Shown: piece by piece, positions 33,094 through 44,587 of the stretch
How the letters are laid out: the number at the start of each line of letters is the position of its first letter
How positions within the stretch are numbered: position 1 is the first letter of the stretch
The notes under the pieces: model-generated
What the model saw: only the letters and a program-made list of their open reading frames with translations
Databases searched by the model: none
Told to the model about the DNA's origin: nothing
Made by a program: the position numbers and the translations under genes
Assembly: GCF_030272615.1 (NCBI RefSeq)
Contig: NC_081407.1
Location: forward strand, 263,922,574 to 263,986,573
Reading direction: 5' to 3'
Length of the DNA: 64,000 nucleotides
DNA from: Cryptomeria japonica
Taxonomy: Eukaryota; Streptophyta; Pinopsida; Cupressales; Cupressaceae

Positions 33094-33976
33094 CATATTT
33101 AATTAAATAAATCAAATTGCCATAAATCTTCAAAAAAGGAAACAAATCAAGATAGAGGAATTAATTCAATTAAATAAATCAATTATGAGCACAAATCTTC
33201 AAAAATGGAAATAAATCAAAAAAGGAATTAATTGACAAAAAAGAATTAAAATTTGAGAAAAGAAATCAATTGGAGATAATCTTGAAAAAAACAAATTAAA
33301 AATTGATAGATAATCTCAAAGAAAAGAATTAAAACAATTAAATATTAAAATTGAATGAAATAGAGAATAAATCAGTTTTATTTTGATTTTATCCTAATTT
33401 TAGTTCAATTTCCTTTAAATCAGTTTTTTCTTGATTTAATCTTAATTTTAGTTCAATTTCCTTTAAAACTGAGGAAAGCATCCAATCACATCAATTCACC
33501 TAGATTGTGCTTCCTCTTGAAAAATCTTGACCGCTCATCATCATTTGATCTCAACCATTGGTTTCTTTCCGAATTTTCTATAAATTTAGGCTCATCTCTC
33601 ATTCAAAGGGAGGTTGGAGAATATATTGTTATTATACTATTTTTGCTCTAGACTCATTGATATATTGCATATTAATTATTTCATATTGATTAAATCATTT
33701 AGCTTAATATTGCTTAAATCTTGTTAGATCAATATTGCATCCATCTAGCATTCATCATGTTCATATAGATTAAATTCTTCGTCTTGATGTTGTCTAGTCA
33801 CTGGTATTGCTAAATAATCTGAGAGCAATCTTATACTCACATCTTTTAGAAGGCAATGGGTCGATTTGTTATGGTTTATTATTCATTGATTATATCTAAC
33901 TAACCATGCATGTAATGACTTGATTGAAGTGTTGTGTATTGGAGATACAGATACAGGTCCACTTTTCACACACACA
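33094..33976 (+). repeat. Element B 5' LTR, second part
   Basis: 883 bp continuing the 238 bp at 2629-2866; the sum of 1121 bp equals the 3' LTR exactly. TATA-like TATAAATT at 33579-33586. Ends CACACACACA before the leader. Confidence 0.95.
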
Positions 33977-33980
33977 TTTC

Positions 33981-33998
33981 TGGTGCCCACCGTGGGGC
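33981..33998 (+). other. Element B primer-binding site, tRNA-Lys type
   Basis: TGGTGCCCACCGTGGGGC, four bases after the LTR. It matches the complement of the plant tRNA-Lys(CUU) 3' end as I remember it, with one mismatch (T for C at position 4); complementarity continues into CTCAAACCC. A uses tRNA-Trp instead. Confidence 0.8.
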
Positions 33999-34109
33999 TC
34001 AAACCCACAACTACAAGATTTCTAATGTCTCTTGAACAAATTTAATGTTTGATTTTTATAACTAATAAACATGTGTTAAATTTGCAAATAAAAATCTTTG
34101 TTTTTTATT

Positions 34110-34665
34110 ATTCTTCTATGACAGTCAAAAATGGTCTCGGTTTGGAGAGTATAAATTTTTATTGAACCGTTGGATCTTAACCAATTTGTGATATGTTTTG
34201 TAAAATCAAGTTTTATACAGGATCACCAAAGGGATTTTCCTAAATATTTTGTATTTGAAAGTTATGATTGACAAAGTGCAGGACTATCATTTTACTCATT
34301 CTTCTATGACAGTCAAAAATGGTCTCGGTTGGAAGAGCATAATTTTTTATTGAACCATTGGATCTCAACCAATTTTTGATATGTTTTTTAAAACAAAGTT
34401 TTCTACAGGTTCACCAAAAAAAATTTCCAAAATATTTTGGGTTGGAAAGTTATGATTGACAGAGTGCAGGACCATCATTTTACCTATTCTTCTGTGACAA
34501 TAAAACATGGTCTCGGTTCGGAGGGAATAACTATTTATTGAACCATTGGATCTAACCAAAATTTTAATATGTTTTTCAAAACCAAGTTTTCCACATTTCC
34601 ACTGAAGCGATTGTCCAAATTATTTCTGGTTTAAAAGTTATAAATGATAGAGTGCAGTACTATCA
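34110..34665 (+). repeat. Three 188-bp tandem repeats in element B leader
   Basis: Units start at 34110, 34298 and 34486, each opening ATTCTTCTRTGACA and containing a GGTCTCGGTT word, an ATTGAACC word and a GTTATGATTGACA-like word. The third is most diverged. No ORF of note. Confidence 0.85.
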
Positions 34666-36146
34666 AAAATTGTCATAACTAGGATAGTCATAAAATGGAA
34701 ATTCTTGTTAGATTAGTTTAATTTACAGTTTACATGATAGAATTTCCTTTTGATGATTTTTTTATTTTATTTTGGCAACTAATTTTGGGCTTTTAATGTT
34801 TGCAGGATGCTTGTCAAAGAATCTATCAATCAAACATACTCTTGCCAAAGAATCAAGAAGAAAATGACTACTGACATATTAGTTTTGCAGGTTGCCTAAG
34901 GAGAATCAACTAAACATTGTGTATTCATTTAGTATTTTCTTAGGCACTTAAATTTCTATCCAGTTAAAGAACAAATTTGTCTTTCATGTTTTCAGAAAAA
35001 TCTAAGAGGTAGGAGAGTATGCTCTTGTCTTTTATAGACAATCAGAAATCTAGACCCTTGAAGCTTTTTTCTAGGTTTTGAGATTTGTGTACCTTTAGCG
35101 GGCCTGTCACACTGGGAAAAAGTAATCACCCTGTGAGAACAACCCAAGTGACTACATCTGGACCTGAGCATTCCAACTCACTATAATAAATAGGCCTCTG
35201 GTGATTAAAGTCTCAGAGGATGGGATTATTTGAGTTTTCTTTTTTAGATCTCTCATATCGAGCATTTTGTAGGGCCTCGCGGTCTCAATCACGTTTACGT
35301 GACTACATCTTTTTTCAGTACCTTGTTGGGATATATGCCTCAATCATGCTTGTGTGACTTCAAGGGGTAATTTCAAATGGAATTTCTGACTAAGAACTAT
35401 AAGATAGAAGCTACCTGATTCACCTCCGAAAGGTTGATAATCTTTGTGCAAGAGAGATAGTAACTCTCCCAAGACACTTGCCATATCATGCCCCCATTAG
35501 CATTTGGAGTCAGCTAATATAGCATTGAGAATCCATTGCATGAGACTCAATGGCCATATTCTGATTAGCTATTGGGTGTGTACCTAAATCAGCAAGCAAA
35601 GGTTTTCTTCTCTAAGCCAACTTCCATAGGGTTAGCGTGTTGTGATTGAATTATTATATATCTTGTGTGTTTTCTATGTTTTCATCCCTAAAACTAAAAC
35701 TGGAATACCAAAACTAGAGAAAACAAATGAAACAATATCAAACAATTCAATGATAAACTCTATTTGTGTCCAAACTGGTCTCTATTAGTCATTGAAACAT
35801 CAATCTTTATCAAAAAATGTTAGTCATCAGTCATTAACTTTGTCTGTCAGAATCTCATCTCTGTCCAATCCTCTGTCATACAAATTCTTGATCTTGTCAG
35901 TCAAAATAGTCAAAATTGTCTAAAATAGTCTACAGCGAGCCTAAAACTGGTTATCATCCTCCTAAGCATAAACAACCTTGATAGTGTACCCCTGCCATTG
36001 TGTTGCACGATTTTGTCGATCATCTCTCAGCTAGTTCAAACAACATCTTATCAAACCTAAGTTAACTTAGATAACGTCTTACACAGGATAGATCATTCCT
36101 GAAACCAGACCAGATCTTAAGTTACCTCTCTCAATCACTACATTAA
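34666..36146 (+). other. Element B leader, remainder; no gene seen
   Basis: Noncoding sequence with stops in all frames. The block 35443-35485 resembles A leader 5968-6013 (GTGCAAGAG followed by CTCCCAAGA and a CACTTGCCA/ACTCACCA end). The AAACTAAAACTGG-like stretch near 35690 precedes the gag-derived frame. Confidence 0.5.
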
Positions 36147-38336
36147 ATGAACTACTATCTACAATTTGATCTTGACTTCTGCAACACATCTCGCTCTCGG
36201 TCCCGTCGGCTAAAAATGCATGTTCAAGCCAAAAGCTCTTCTAATTTTTTTGACAAAAGTAAGAATCTCCTGGATACCTTAGCTCCAATTCCCATGGCTG
36301 CCTATGCTCAAATGCTTCAAGATATAAAGAAAAAAATATATGACATGGAAATCCAACAAAATAGATCAATGACTCCATTTGAAAAACAAATGTATGATAT
36401 CAAGTGTGAGAAACTTCAAGAAGTGCTAAAACGATTATGTGATTTGTCAAGCAAATACCAACAAATGATTGACAATCAAAAGCCAAATCTCAAACAAGCT
36501 CACAAGACACCTTCACCAAGACAAAAAGACATCTATTGCCTAGATAGATAGTTTACACCTTTGGGGCAATCTATTGAGTCTGCTTTGGAAGAGCTTATTA
36601 AGAACAATCTTATCATATTGCCTAAAAAGACCACATGGGGATGGGAATTTATGAGTAAGTATTGTGCATATCATAGACAAAAAGAACATAAAACTTTGGA
36701 TTGCATAGAATTAAAACATAAGATTCAAGATCTCATTGATAATGGTGTCATTGAAATTGAAGATCCTAATGACTCACCTAAAGAAAAAGAAGGAACTACT
36801 TCTAAGCATAATCAAAATCGTGAACCTATGTCTAGCAAGGCTCCATATGTGGCCTCTATCCCTTCAATGATGCCTTCATCACCTAAAATGTCTCAACAAC
36901 AATCCATACCATCTCCTTCAAACAGTGAAATTTCCCATGTTTACCTTCAAGGGCTATCTCCTATGGAAATCCAAGTTAATGCCAATATTGATACAAGTTC
37001 CTCTAAAGATTTAAAAATCCCAGATCCTATGCCATCATACACTTCAATTCCAAACATACCCACTCCAGAAGGCCATTTCCAAAATGCTTCCCCATCATGT
37101 CAAAATATGGAGACCTTCCAAGAATCCCCTAGGCCTATGAAAAATCCTATCCCTTCCTTAGAAGTGACTCCATGTCAAGAGGATAATCTAGAAAATAAAA
37201 AAATAAGTCCTACCATAAATCAAGATCAAGACACCAAAACTCTTCAATCCCATCTAATGATTGAAAAAGATCCTATTCTCCTAGAATCCCATGATGATCC
37301 CCTTATACCTTTCCATTTCTTCCAAGATGACGCTCTTCCATCTCAAGAGCAAAGAATCCTTCCAAACCCCATTCCTAATCCACTTCCTAAGCAAGATCAT
37401 GATGCCTCTTCCACATTTTCAAATGATCATATTCAAAATGAAGAGTCAAACACCCTTCCTACTCTATCCAATGATCCTATTCCATGTCAAGATCAAATTA
37501 TCCCTTCATCTCCTTGTCATAGTCCTCCATGTTCACCTCAAGAGTCCATCATGCCCATAAAGCCCTCTCACAATCCTATTATTCCTTGCAAGCCACCTCC
37601 ACCTCAAAATGGACTTGCCTCTAGCATCAAAAGTAAGAAGAAACCCTTTCTTAAAAAGATCTTTCAAAGCATGCATTATCAAAGAAAATGGTTAGACATT
37701 CATGGACAAGGTATATTAGAACCCCTTGCTATAAAACAAAATCTTGATTATAATGGCTACATTTCTCACTCTCAAGATGTTGGTATCCCTCATAAATCCT
37801 ACATTTATCTAGTTAAATCCAAATACACACCTTCCCCATCATCACTTCCATCCATTCTAGGTCCCTATATCCCTCCATCCCTTATGAAGGATCAACAAAG
37901 GCACACATCTTTGAGTACCTTCCATCCATCTAAAATACCTCCATATCATTCCTATCTATCCACGCATCTCCCTCCAAGCAATTTGGATGCCAAGCATAAA
38001 AGTCATAAGTCAATTAATCCATGTGTATTCAAGGATCAACATGTCCCATCTAATCGACATGTCAAAACAAAGAAAAATACAAAATGCCACAAAGGCCCAC
38101 AAAGAAAGAAGAAAAGTCAAAAGTTATATGGGTTCCTAAGGCACTTGTACAAGCAATGTGCTCCAAGGAACTACAAAAGAATCAAAAATCAAAAGCCATG
38201 TGGATCCCTAAGCAGCTACTTGAAGAAAAATCAAAATTGGCATCCAAAATTGTTGTTCCTCTATCCAAACCTTCCAAGTCTATTCCTCGATTACCTCCTT
38301 CATCCATTTTGGGTTCTTATGCCACAAAATTTGTAA
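36147..38336 (+). pseudogene. gag: Gag-derived ORF of element B, capsid core deleted, one in-frame TAG
   Basis: One frame from an ATG at 36147 to 38336 with a single stop, TAG at 36549-36551. The N-terminus has SRSRSRR, matching the Arg/Ser start of A gag. A coiled-coil-like Lys/Gln-rich segment follows, then, right after the TAG, FTPLGQSIE...NNLIILPK and a finger CxxHx4Hx4C (CAYHRQKEHKTLDC). These align with A residues TPLGEPIETVL and CEFHQGRGHKTSNC. The capsid domain seen in A is absent. The rest, about 470 residues, is Pro/Ser/His/Gln-rich and repetitive. Near 38080 a better frame (38084-38527) may take over, suggesting a frameshift. It could be an RNA-binding Gag remnant; coding competence is doubtful. 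Confidence 0.7.
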
Positions 38337-38527
38337 CCTTTCCTCCATCCAAATCTCAAAATCTAAGATTCACTTCTCCTCCATATGTCCACCATCCCTC
38401 AAGGCGTGTGTCAATGTTGATCTTTCCAGCATTTCCATCTATCCATACACAATTCTTCCAACATCCCATCCATTATCCAACACCTATTTTTCACCCTTCC
38501 ATCCCTCTTATCCAATCCTTTGCATAA
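38084..38527 (+). pseudogene. Possible frameshifted C-terminal part of the element B gag ORF
   Basis: This frame carries a repeated motif, KSKVIWVPKALV and KSKAMWIPKQLL, which is lost in the overlapping frame. It continues Pro/Ser/His-rich to a stop at 38527. It looks like the original continuation of the gag-derived ORF after a one- or two-base indel near 38060-38084. No known function. Confidence 0.4.
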
Positions 38528-38804
38528 ATCCTTGCCCTAGTTTCATTTCATTATCCTGCCAACATCTTTGAGCATACCTTTATAGCCATGGTCTATTGCA
38601 ACTCATATTCTAAGGGTGCGATCCAAAGCAGTGAGATGTTGGGGTCCTTCTTCCATCTCCTATCATGCCTCCATTATCTTCCAAAAAAAAAGAAAAAAGA
38701 AAAAAAATGATGAAAAAAAAGTGAAAAAAAAGAAAAAAAGTAAAGAGAAATAAATTTGTCTTTGTGTGAAAACCACTTCTTGTGGTGCCTTGGGCAAGTA
38801 CCAT

Positions 38805-38829
38805 GATGAAAACCTAGCAAATAGACGTC
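38805..38829 (+). other. Hairpin motif copy 1 in element B
   Basis: Same 25-nt layout as in A with outer stem GATG/CGTC and inner CCTA/TAGA around GCAAA. Changes at the second outer pair (G-C to A-T) and fourth inner pair (G-C to A-T) keep pairing; one inner pair is lost. The upstream CCAC/GTGG stem is also present (about 38773-38784). Confidence 0.6.
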
Positions 38830-39578
38830 ATGCGTAATCCATTATCCTTTTGCACTTTACACTTGGGGCAAGTTCCATCCATGTACATCCATCTATTATC
38901 CATCTTCCTCCATTATCCTTCATCCTTCGTTATCCCTCATTCACTCTATCTACTTTCATATCCGTTTTCCACCTTTGATCTTGACAAGGTTAAGGATCTT
39001 TACAGGTTTTGTATGTCCTATATATTGCACTTGATCCAAACCCTTTAGTTCCTATCCATTGCTCGCTTACATCCTTCATTACCACCTTTGATCTTGATTA
39101 TCTTATCTGCCTCCTATCCAGATCTATTCCTTGATCTTGATCAACACTATGGACAAAATGCAAAAACATGCTTTCCACAAACCTCTTGACATGGCCACTT
39201 ATTTGGACCATATGGATTAGTTATGCTATATCATTTCTTTACATTGCTAAAATCCATGCTTTACATCGCTAAATCCTTGGTTTATATTGCTATATCTAGA
39301 ACATGTGCTTGGATTAATGTTGTGAGATAGTCCTTGAAAGCATCCACCATCATTCGATTATCCATTCATGTACTCAAAATCTCTTTTGCCTTGCTAGACA
39401 CTAGGGGAAAACATTAAAAAATCATAAAAATAAAAATAAGTCCTAAAAATAAAAAAATGTCCTGAAGAAATCCTAAAAATCGGAAAAAGTCTTGAAGAAA
39501 TCCTAAAAATCATAAAATGTCCTCAAGAAATTCGAAAAAAAAAAAAAAAAAAAAGGGGAAAAAGAGAGAAAATGCCCT

Positions 39579-39603
39579 GGTGAAAACCTGGTAAATAGGC
39601 ACC
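39579..39603 (+). other. Hairpin motif copy 2 in element B
   Basis: Outer stem GGTG/CACC, fully complementary; inner stem CCTG/TAGG with one G-T pair; loop GTAAA. Confidence 0.6.
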
Positions 39604-39607
39604 TTGG

Positions 39608-39610
<3 letters not shown>

Positions 39611-39667
<57 letters not shown>
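39611..39667 (+). repeat. (TA)n microsatellite in element B
   Basis: About 28 TA units between hairpin copies 2 and 3. Confidence 0.95.
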
Positions 39668-39670
<3 letters not shown>

Positions 39671-39683
39671 TCTCTGCCAAGCA

Positions 39684-39708
39684 GGTGAAAACCTGGCAAA
39701 CAGGTGCC
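39684..39708 (+). other. Hairpin motif copy 3 in element B
   Basis: Outer stem GGTG/TGCC, using two G-T pairs; inner stem CCTG/CAGG; loop GCAAA as in A. Confidence 0.6.
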
Positions 39709-42080
39709 TCTTGTACTCAAGTGCTCCATCTATTAATGCAACGTTGACATTCCTGCTTTCATGCATCTTTGCTTTTGCTTGTGCATATCTTTTGGTCACT
39801 TTCATGACATCCTAGTTCGTTGGAACCCTCATGGCTTGAAACTGATCAATGTCCTAGTCTTAGGTAATCGACAAGAGTACATTACATGTCCTAATGAGTG
39901 TCAACCAAGTCAATCTTACATTAGTGAAACCTGGTCATCCACTCTGAGTCAGTTACCTATCTCCTGACTACTGAAGAGTTTTATCACTGAGTTAACAAGC
40001 AAAACAACATAACTGAAAACAATCACTAAGCTATTAGAGATATGCATGAAAATTTTCTTTGTGTGCTATCTTTTATATTGGTTTTCGATTATTATCCCTC
40101 TGAGTAACTCGAGGAAGTCTATCTTGACTAAGAGGAGCAAGGATTGGGGGCATAATATTTTCTTTGTTTTCTGCTTCTAGGAATGATCCCAATGATTTGG
40201 AAACATCTAAATTAGCTGGGTGTCTATGATAAGAGCCTTCACATCAAGGTGGAATCGCCACACATACCTCGACTCCGCTTATTTGAATGCTACAGGGAGG
40301 TTCCCATCATTTCTTTGTCTGGTTTGAGGGAATTTCTTCATTGTGCAATCCACGTCCATGCATAATCTATCCAAGGATATGAACGAGAAAAAAGGGGTCA
40401 TTGCAGACAAGATAATTAATACTGCACATGAAAAGAAATGAACTCTATTCTGCCTGCTATAATTGTAAAACGCTCAATGATGACAATTAAGCTTTTCAAA
40501 GTCCAGTGACTAGGTTTAGGTTGCATCTCATTTTGCATCTCATCTTGCATTTCATTTTGCATTTTGTGAATTTTGAGTGATTTCGGTATAGTAACAAATG
40601 CTTCCTCTTTGTCTGCCAAATGAGAGTCGGGAGCATCATCATTTCTTCGCTAAGTGGTCTCTTTTCATCATTTCTTTGATCGAGTACTTTTGTTTTGAGA
40701 TGTTAGCTGCATACATGAGCATTTCATATAAATTCATGCATTCATTATCATTCATTTACATCCATCTTATTGCATAGGAAAATGAAAACATTGCATCATT
40801 CATTATCATTCATTTGCATTCATCTTATTGCATAGAAAAATGAAAAAAATTACATTACTCATTATTCATTACTCATTCACATTCATTTATTTGCATATGA
40901 AAAGAAAGAAAAATAGACACCAATACTCATTCACATTCATTCATCTATACTGAAAGGAAATGCATACATATAGAATAAAGCATATAGAACAACATCTCAT
41001 AATCCATCAACACAAGTACGATGAAATCAAATAACGAGCTTGTAAATCGGTTGTCCTAAGTCCATTTTTGGGATCGAATTCAAAAATTGAGATCATTTTG
41101 CTAGTCAATTTCACAATTTTTTGACCACTTAGCGCTTTTCATCAAATGCTCATTCTCTCTTCTAATTGCACTCAATTTCTCATGAATCAACGCCGAATCT
41201 CAATTCAATTCCTACAAATCAACTTTGCGCTCAATTTCTTCTCAATCAACGTAAAAATTTCAAAAATTCCTCTGAATCATTTGTGCTCAAAACAACTTAT
41301 CATCGCTCAAAATTGCCTATAATCATCGTGTACCCTCGCTATTTTTTTATTTTTCTCCCGAGGGGGCATACTCGTGACCTTATGACCTCACATTCTTCAA
41401 TGTTGAGAAAATTTTTAAATCTTCATCGAAAGTCGAGCAAAAATCTTTTCAACTAAAGAAAATCAAATAAGACCTCATCGCTAGGGGCATCTCAACTTCA
41501 TTGCTTTATATCAAGTCGAGATCTCTCGATCATCTAAATCAAATCAGTCTCTAGGGGCATATCAGTTTCATCGCTTCATATCAAGTTGATATTTGTCTTT
41601 TATCTGAATCAATCTCTTTACGTTAATCAATTCCATCGCTTTTCATCAAGCTGATTTTTCGTTTAAACTCAATCAAGGGTTTAAAGAGTATCTTCGATCA
41701 TGCTAAATCTAAGCAGGTGTTACGTTTTATTCATTTCTTGATCAAGCTGAACAATTTATCTTCATCGTATCTTGATCAATCAAGTTCAAGATTGGTTTTT
41801 ATCATCACTCACTGTATCTAAGCTCAATCAAGTTCTAGATCAGTAAGATCCGCTTCTTGACCAATCAAGTTCAAGTTCGGTATCTTTTGTTTTCTATCGT
41901 TCCCAAGTTCAATCAAGTTCCGGAATGATATCACGTTAATCAGACTTTATTCAGCTTTGTCGCTTCAAATCAAACTAAACACCTCACTTTTTTATGTAGT
42001 TCATGATCAATCAAGTTCAGAACTAACATCTCCTAGACATCAAATTTTCTTTGAACCAACGCGCTGCTCGCACATTAATT
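39709..42080 (+). other. Element B 3' noncoding region
   Basis: No coding frame is supported. It contains CATTCATT-rich sequence at about 40725-40960, GAGGGGGCATA at 41360-41370 (also in the A 3' region), repeats of about 70 bp from 41481, and many TCAAGTTCAAGATC-like words to about 42030. Confidence 0.6.
41481..41680 (+). repeat. Degenerate ~70-bp tandem repeats in element B 3' region
   Basis: CTAGGGGCATCTCAACTTCA at 41481 and CTAGGGGCATATCAGTTTCA at 41551, each followed by ATCGCTT...ATCAAG; a third weaker unit starts near 41618. Confidence 0.6.
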
Positions 42081-42094
42081 CAAAGAGGGGCAAA
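42081..42094 (+). other. Element B polypurine tract
   Basis: CAAAGAGGGGCAAA, identical to that of A, directly before the B 3' LTR. Confidence 0.85.
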
Positions 42095-43215
42095 TGTAAT
42101 ACCCTAAAAATGGTCATCTAAACCATTGGCCCCTAATCTCAACAACGTCACCAAGGTCCTAACCAAAGGCAATTAAATAAATCTTGAGCACACAATTAAC
42201 TCCTAAAATCATCAAATGTCACATGGCAAAATAAATCAACCAATATTAATTAAATATTTATTTAATTAATTAAATCATTCCAAGTAAATCATTATAAACA
42301 ATTATCTTATTTATTTTAATTAAATATCCTAGCATATTTAATTAAATAAATCAAATTGCCATAAATCTTCAAAAAAGGAAACAAATCAAGAAAGAGGAAT
42401 TAATTCAATTAAATAAATCAATTATGAGCTCAAATCTTCAAAAATGGAAATAAATCAAAAAAGGAATTAATTGACAAAAAAGAATTAAAATTTGAGAAAA
42501 GAAATCAATTGGAGATAATCTTGAAAAAAACAAATTAAAAATTGATAGATAATCTCAAAGAAAAGAATTAAAACAATTAAATATTAAAATTGAATGAAAT
42601 AGAGAATAAATTAGTTTTATTTTGATTTTATCTTAATTTTAGTTCAATTTCCTTTAAATCAATTTTTTCTTGATTTAATCTTAATTTTACTTCAATTTCC
42701 TTTAAAACTGAGAAAAGCATCCAATAACATCAATTCACCTGGATTGTGCTTCCTCTTGGAAAATCTTGACCGCTCATCATCATTTGATCTCAACCGTTGG
42801 TTTCTTTTTGAATTTTCTATAAATTCAGGCTCATCTCTCATTCAAAGGGAGGCTGGAGAATATATTGTTATTATACTGTTTTTGCTCTAGACTCATTGAT
42901 ATATTGCATATTAATTATTTCATATTGATTAAATCATTTAGCTTAATATTGCTTAAATCTTGTTAGATCAATATTGCATCCATCTAGCATTCATCATGCT
43001 CATATAGATTAAATCCTTTGTCTTGATGTTGTCTAGTCACTGGTATTGCTAAATAATCTGAGAGCAATCTTATACTCGCATCTTTTAGAAGGCAATGGGT
43101 CGATTTGTTATGGTTTATTATTCATTGATTATATCTAACTAACCATGCATGTAATGACTTGATTGAAGTGTTGTGTATTGCAGATACAGATACAGGTCCA
43201 CTTTTCACACACACA
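42095..43215 (+). repeat. Element B 3' LTR (uninterrupted)
   Basis: 1121 bp, starting TGTAATACCC and ending CACACACA. TATAAATT at 42818-42825. It shows the intact TCCTAGCATATT junction that A split in the 5' LTR. Confidence 0.95.
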
Positions 43216-43220
43216 CTACC
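43216..43220 (+). other. Right target-site duplication of element B (CTACC)
   Basis: Pairs with 2624-2628. Confidence 0.9.
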
Positions 43221-43401
43221 TACCACATTAATTGCTTGCCGGTAATGTATTAGCTTAACTTTATTTGCCAATAATGAATGATTTTCAAGTTCTTTTCTCT
43301 AACCGAGGGAATAATAGCACATGTGTCATTAGATTGCCAAACCCTCAAGATAATTTTCTTCAATTTGATGAAGAACATCCTGCCGATGGAGCATTGCTCT
43401 G

Positions 43402-44573
43402 TCATGCCGATGGAGCATCATATTGTCCTGCCGGTGGAGCATTTGTTGGTTCAATTGGTGGAGGAGTATCCCCAATATTTAGATCACCTTTTCTAATCCA
43501 TTGCTTTGAAAATTCTTGCTTAACTTCTTCAACCTTTTCTTTACCTTTCAAACTAGTACTTTTGTTATCTACCAGTGTACCTTTACTTCTACAAAATTTA
43601 GTAATATGACCAATCCTGTTACATGCATAACAAGTTACATTATTTTTCTGAATAGCTTTCCCATAACCTATGCTGGTTTGTGTTCTACATTTATTTGATA
43701 AATGACCAAATCTTCCACAAACATAACATCTTACATTCATTCTGCAATTTTCAGAGTTATGATGAATTTTGTTGCATTTGGAGCATTGACCGGTGGGAGG
43801 ATTGATATTTTGATCATTCCTAGATCTACATTCATTTTCCCTATGACCATATTTATTGCAGTTAAAGCATTTTCCATTGAATTTGTAAGTATTAGAAGGT
43901 CTTACCAGTTTGTTATGATCCTGGGAATTTGCAGTACCGGAGCTTTCTCCAACTTCAAATCCAAGTCCAGAAGTATCACCTTTGGGTTTTTGATTCTTCA
44001 ATAAGGTACCAAGTTCTTCTGAACTTTTCTTGAATTTTTCTTTGTGTTGATTTGCATTTCCAATTCCCTTTCCAAGATTTATTTTTGCCTCATTAGTTCA
44101 TTCGAGTCATTCTAAGTATGCATCAGATCTGTCTTCAACATGTCATTTTCATAGCTAAGTCTTGTGTTCTCATTTGCTACATCACTTAGTCTTTTGGTTA
44201 ATTCTTCTTCATTCTTCTTTCTGTCCTCAATCTCTTTGCAAAATCTCATAGTCATATCCTACATTTCATTTTTTGTTGTCATGATCTCTTGTTTAAATTT
44301 GCTTATCATATCATTTAGTGATTCCTTTTCATCATTCTCATTTTGCAATTTTTCACAAAGTTCTCTTCTCTTATTTATTGTAACAGTAAGATTTTCTTGA
44401 AGTGCCTGAATAATGTCCTGGGCTACTTTTAAATCATCTTCTAATTTGATATTTTTCAACTTCTCTGCATCATAGTCAATAAGAGCTCCTTCAAGTTGCT
44501 TCATCAGATTTTCCATCTTTACCGGTGTCAAGATCTTCCTCAAGCTGTTAGGCTTCTGAAAATAGAGGACCAA
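43402..44573 (-). pseudogene. gag: Coiled-coil and four-zinc-knuckle gag-like ORF of element F, broken
   Basis: Starts near the primer site; a plausible ATG gives MENLMKQLEGALIDYDAEK. The first part (44573-44259) is a Lys/Glu/Leu heptad-rich coiled coil. It continues with in-frame stops and one frameshift near 44050 into a segment (44001-43402) with four zinc knuckles in a row: CFNCNKYGHRENEC, CSKCNKIHHNSENC (His for Gly before the zinc His), CYVCGRFGHLSNKC and CYACNRIGHITKFC. The C-terminus repeats an AP(S/P)AG motif. The usual copia Gag N-terminal capsid domain is not seen between primer site and coiled coil. It resembles an RNA-binding nucleocapsid protein. No protease follows in the visible part. 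Confidence 0.7.
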
Positions 44574-44585
44574 GATCTAATACCC
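44574..44585 (-). other. Degenerate primer-binding site of element F (tRNA-iMet type)
   Basis: On the minus strand GGGTATTAGATC, two bases after the LTR. It corresponds to TGGTATCAGAGC with three changes. Confidence 0.65.
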
Positions 44586-44587
44586 AT

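Larger units (their letters stand above)
2629..43215 (+). mobile_element. Element B: non-autonomous Ty3/gypsy-related LTR element, interrupted by element A
   Basis: B has 1121-bp LTRs (5': 2629-2866 plus 33094-33976; 3': 42095-43215), a tRNA-Lys primer site, a long leader, one gag-derived frame, a long 3' noncoding region and a polypurine tract. CTACC flanks both ends. The 5' LTR starts TA instead of TG. The two LTRs differ at about 25 positions by eye (near 2%), so B is clearly older than A. There is no protease, RT, RNase H or integrase, so B would need enzymes from another element. Its gag ends, a leader block, the polypurine tract and a hairpin resemble those of A. Confidence 0.9.

Noticed and set aside
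39503-39805. Minus-strand ORF rich in Ile-Tyr repeats
   Set aside because: It is only the translation of the (TA)n microsatellite and neighbouring low-complexity DNA.
40725-40960. Regularly spaced CATTCATT words as a CRISPR-like or satellite array
   Set aside because: Units are short, irregular and diverged, without constant spacers; ordinary low-complexity sequence in a plant element.
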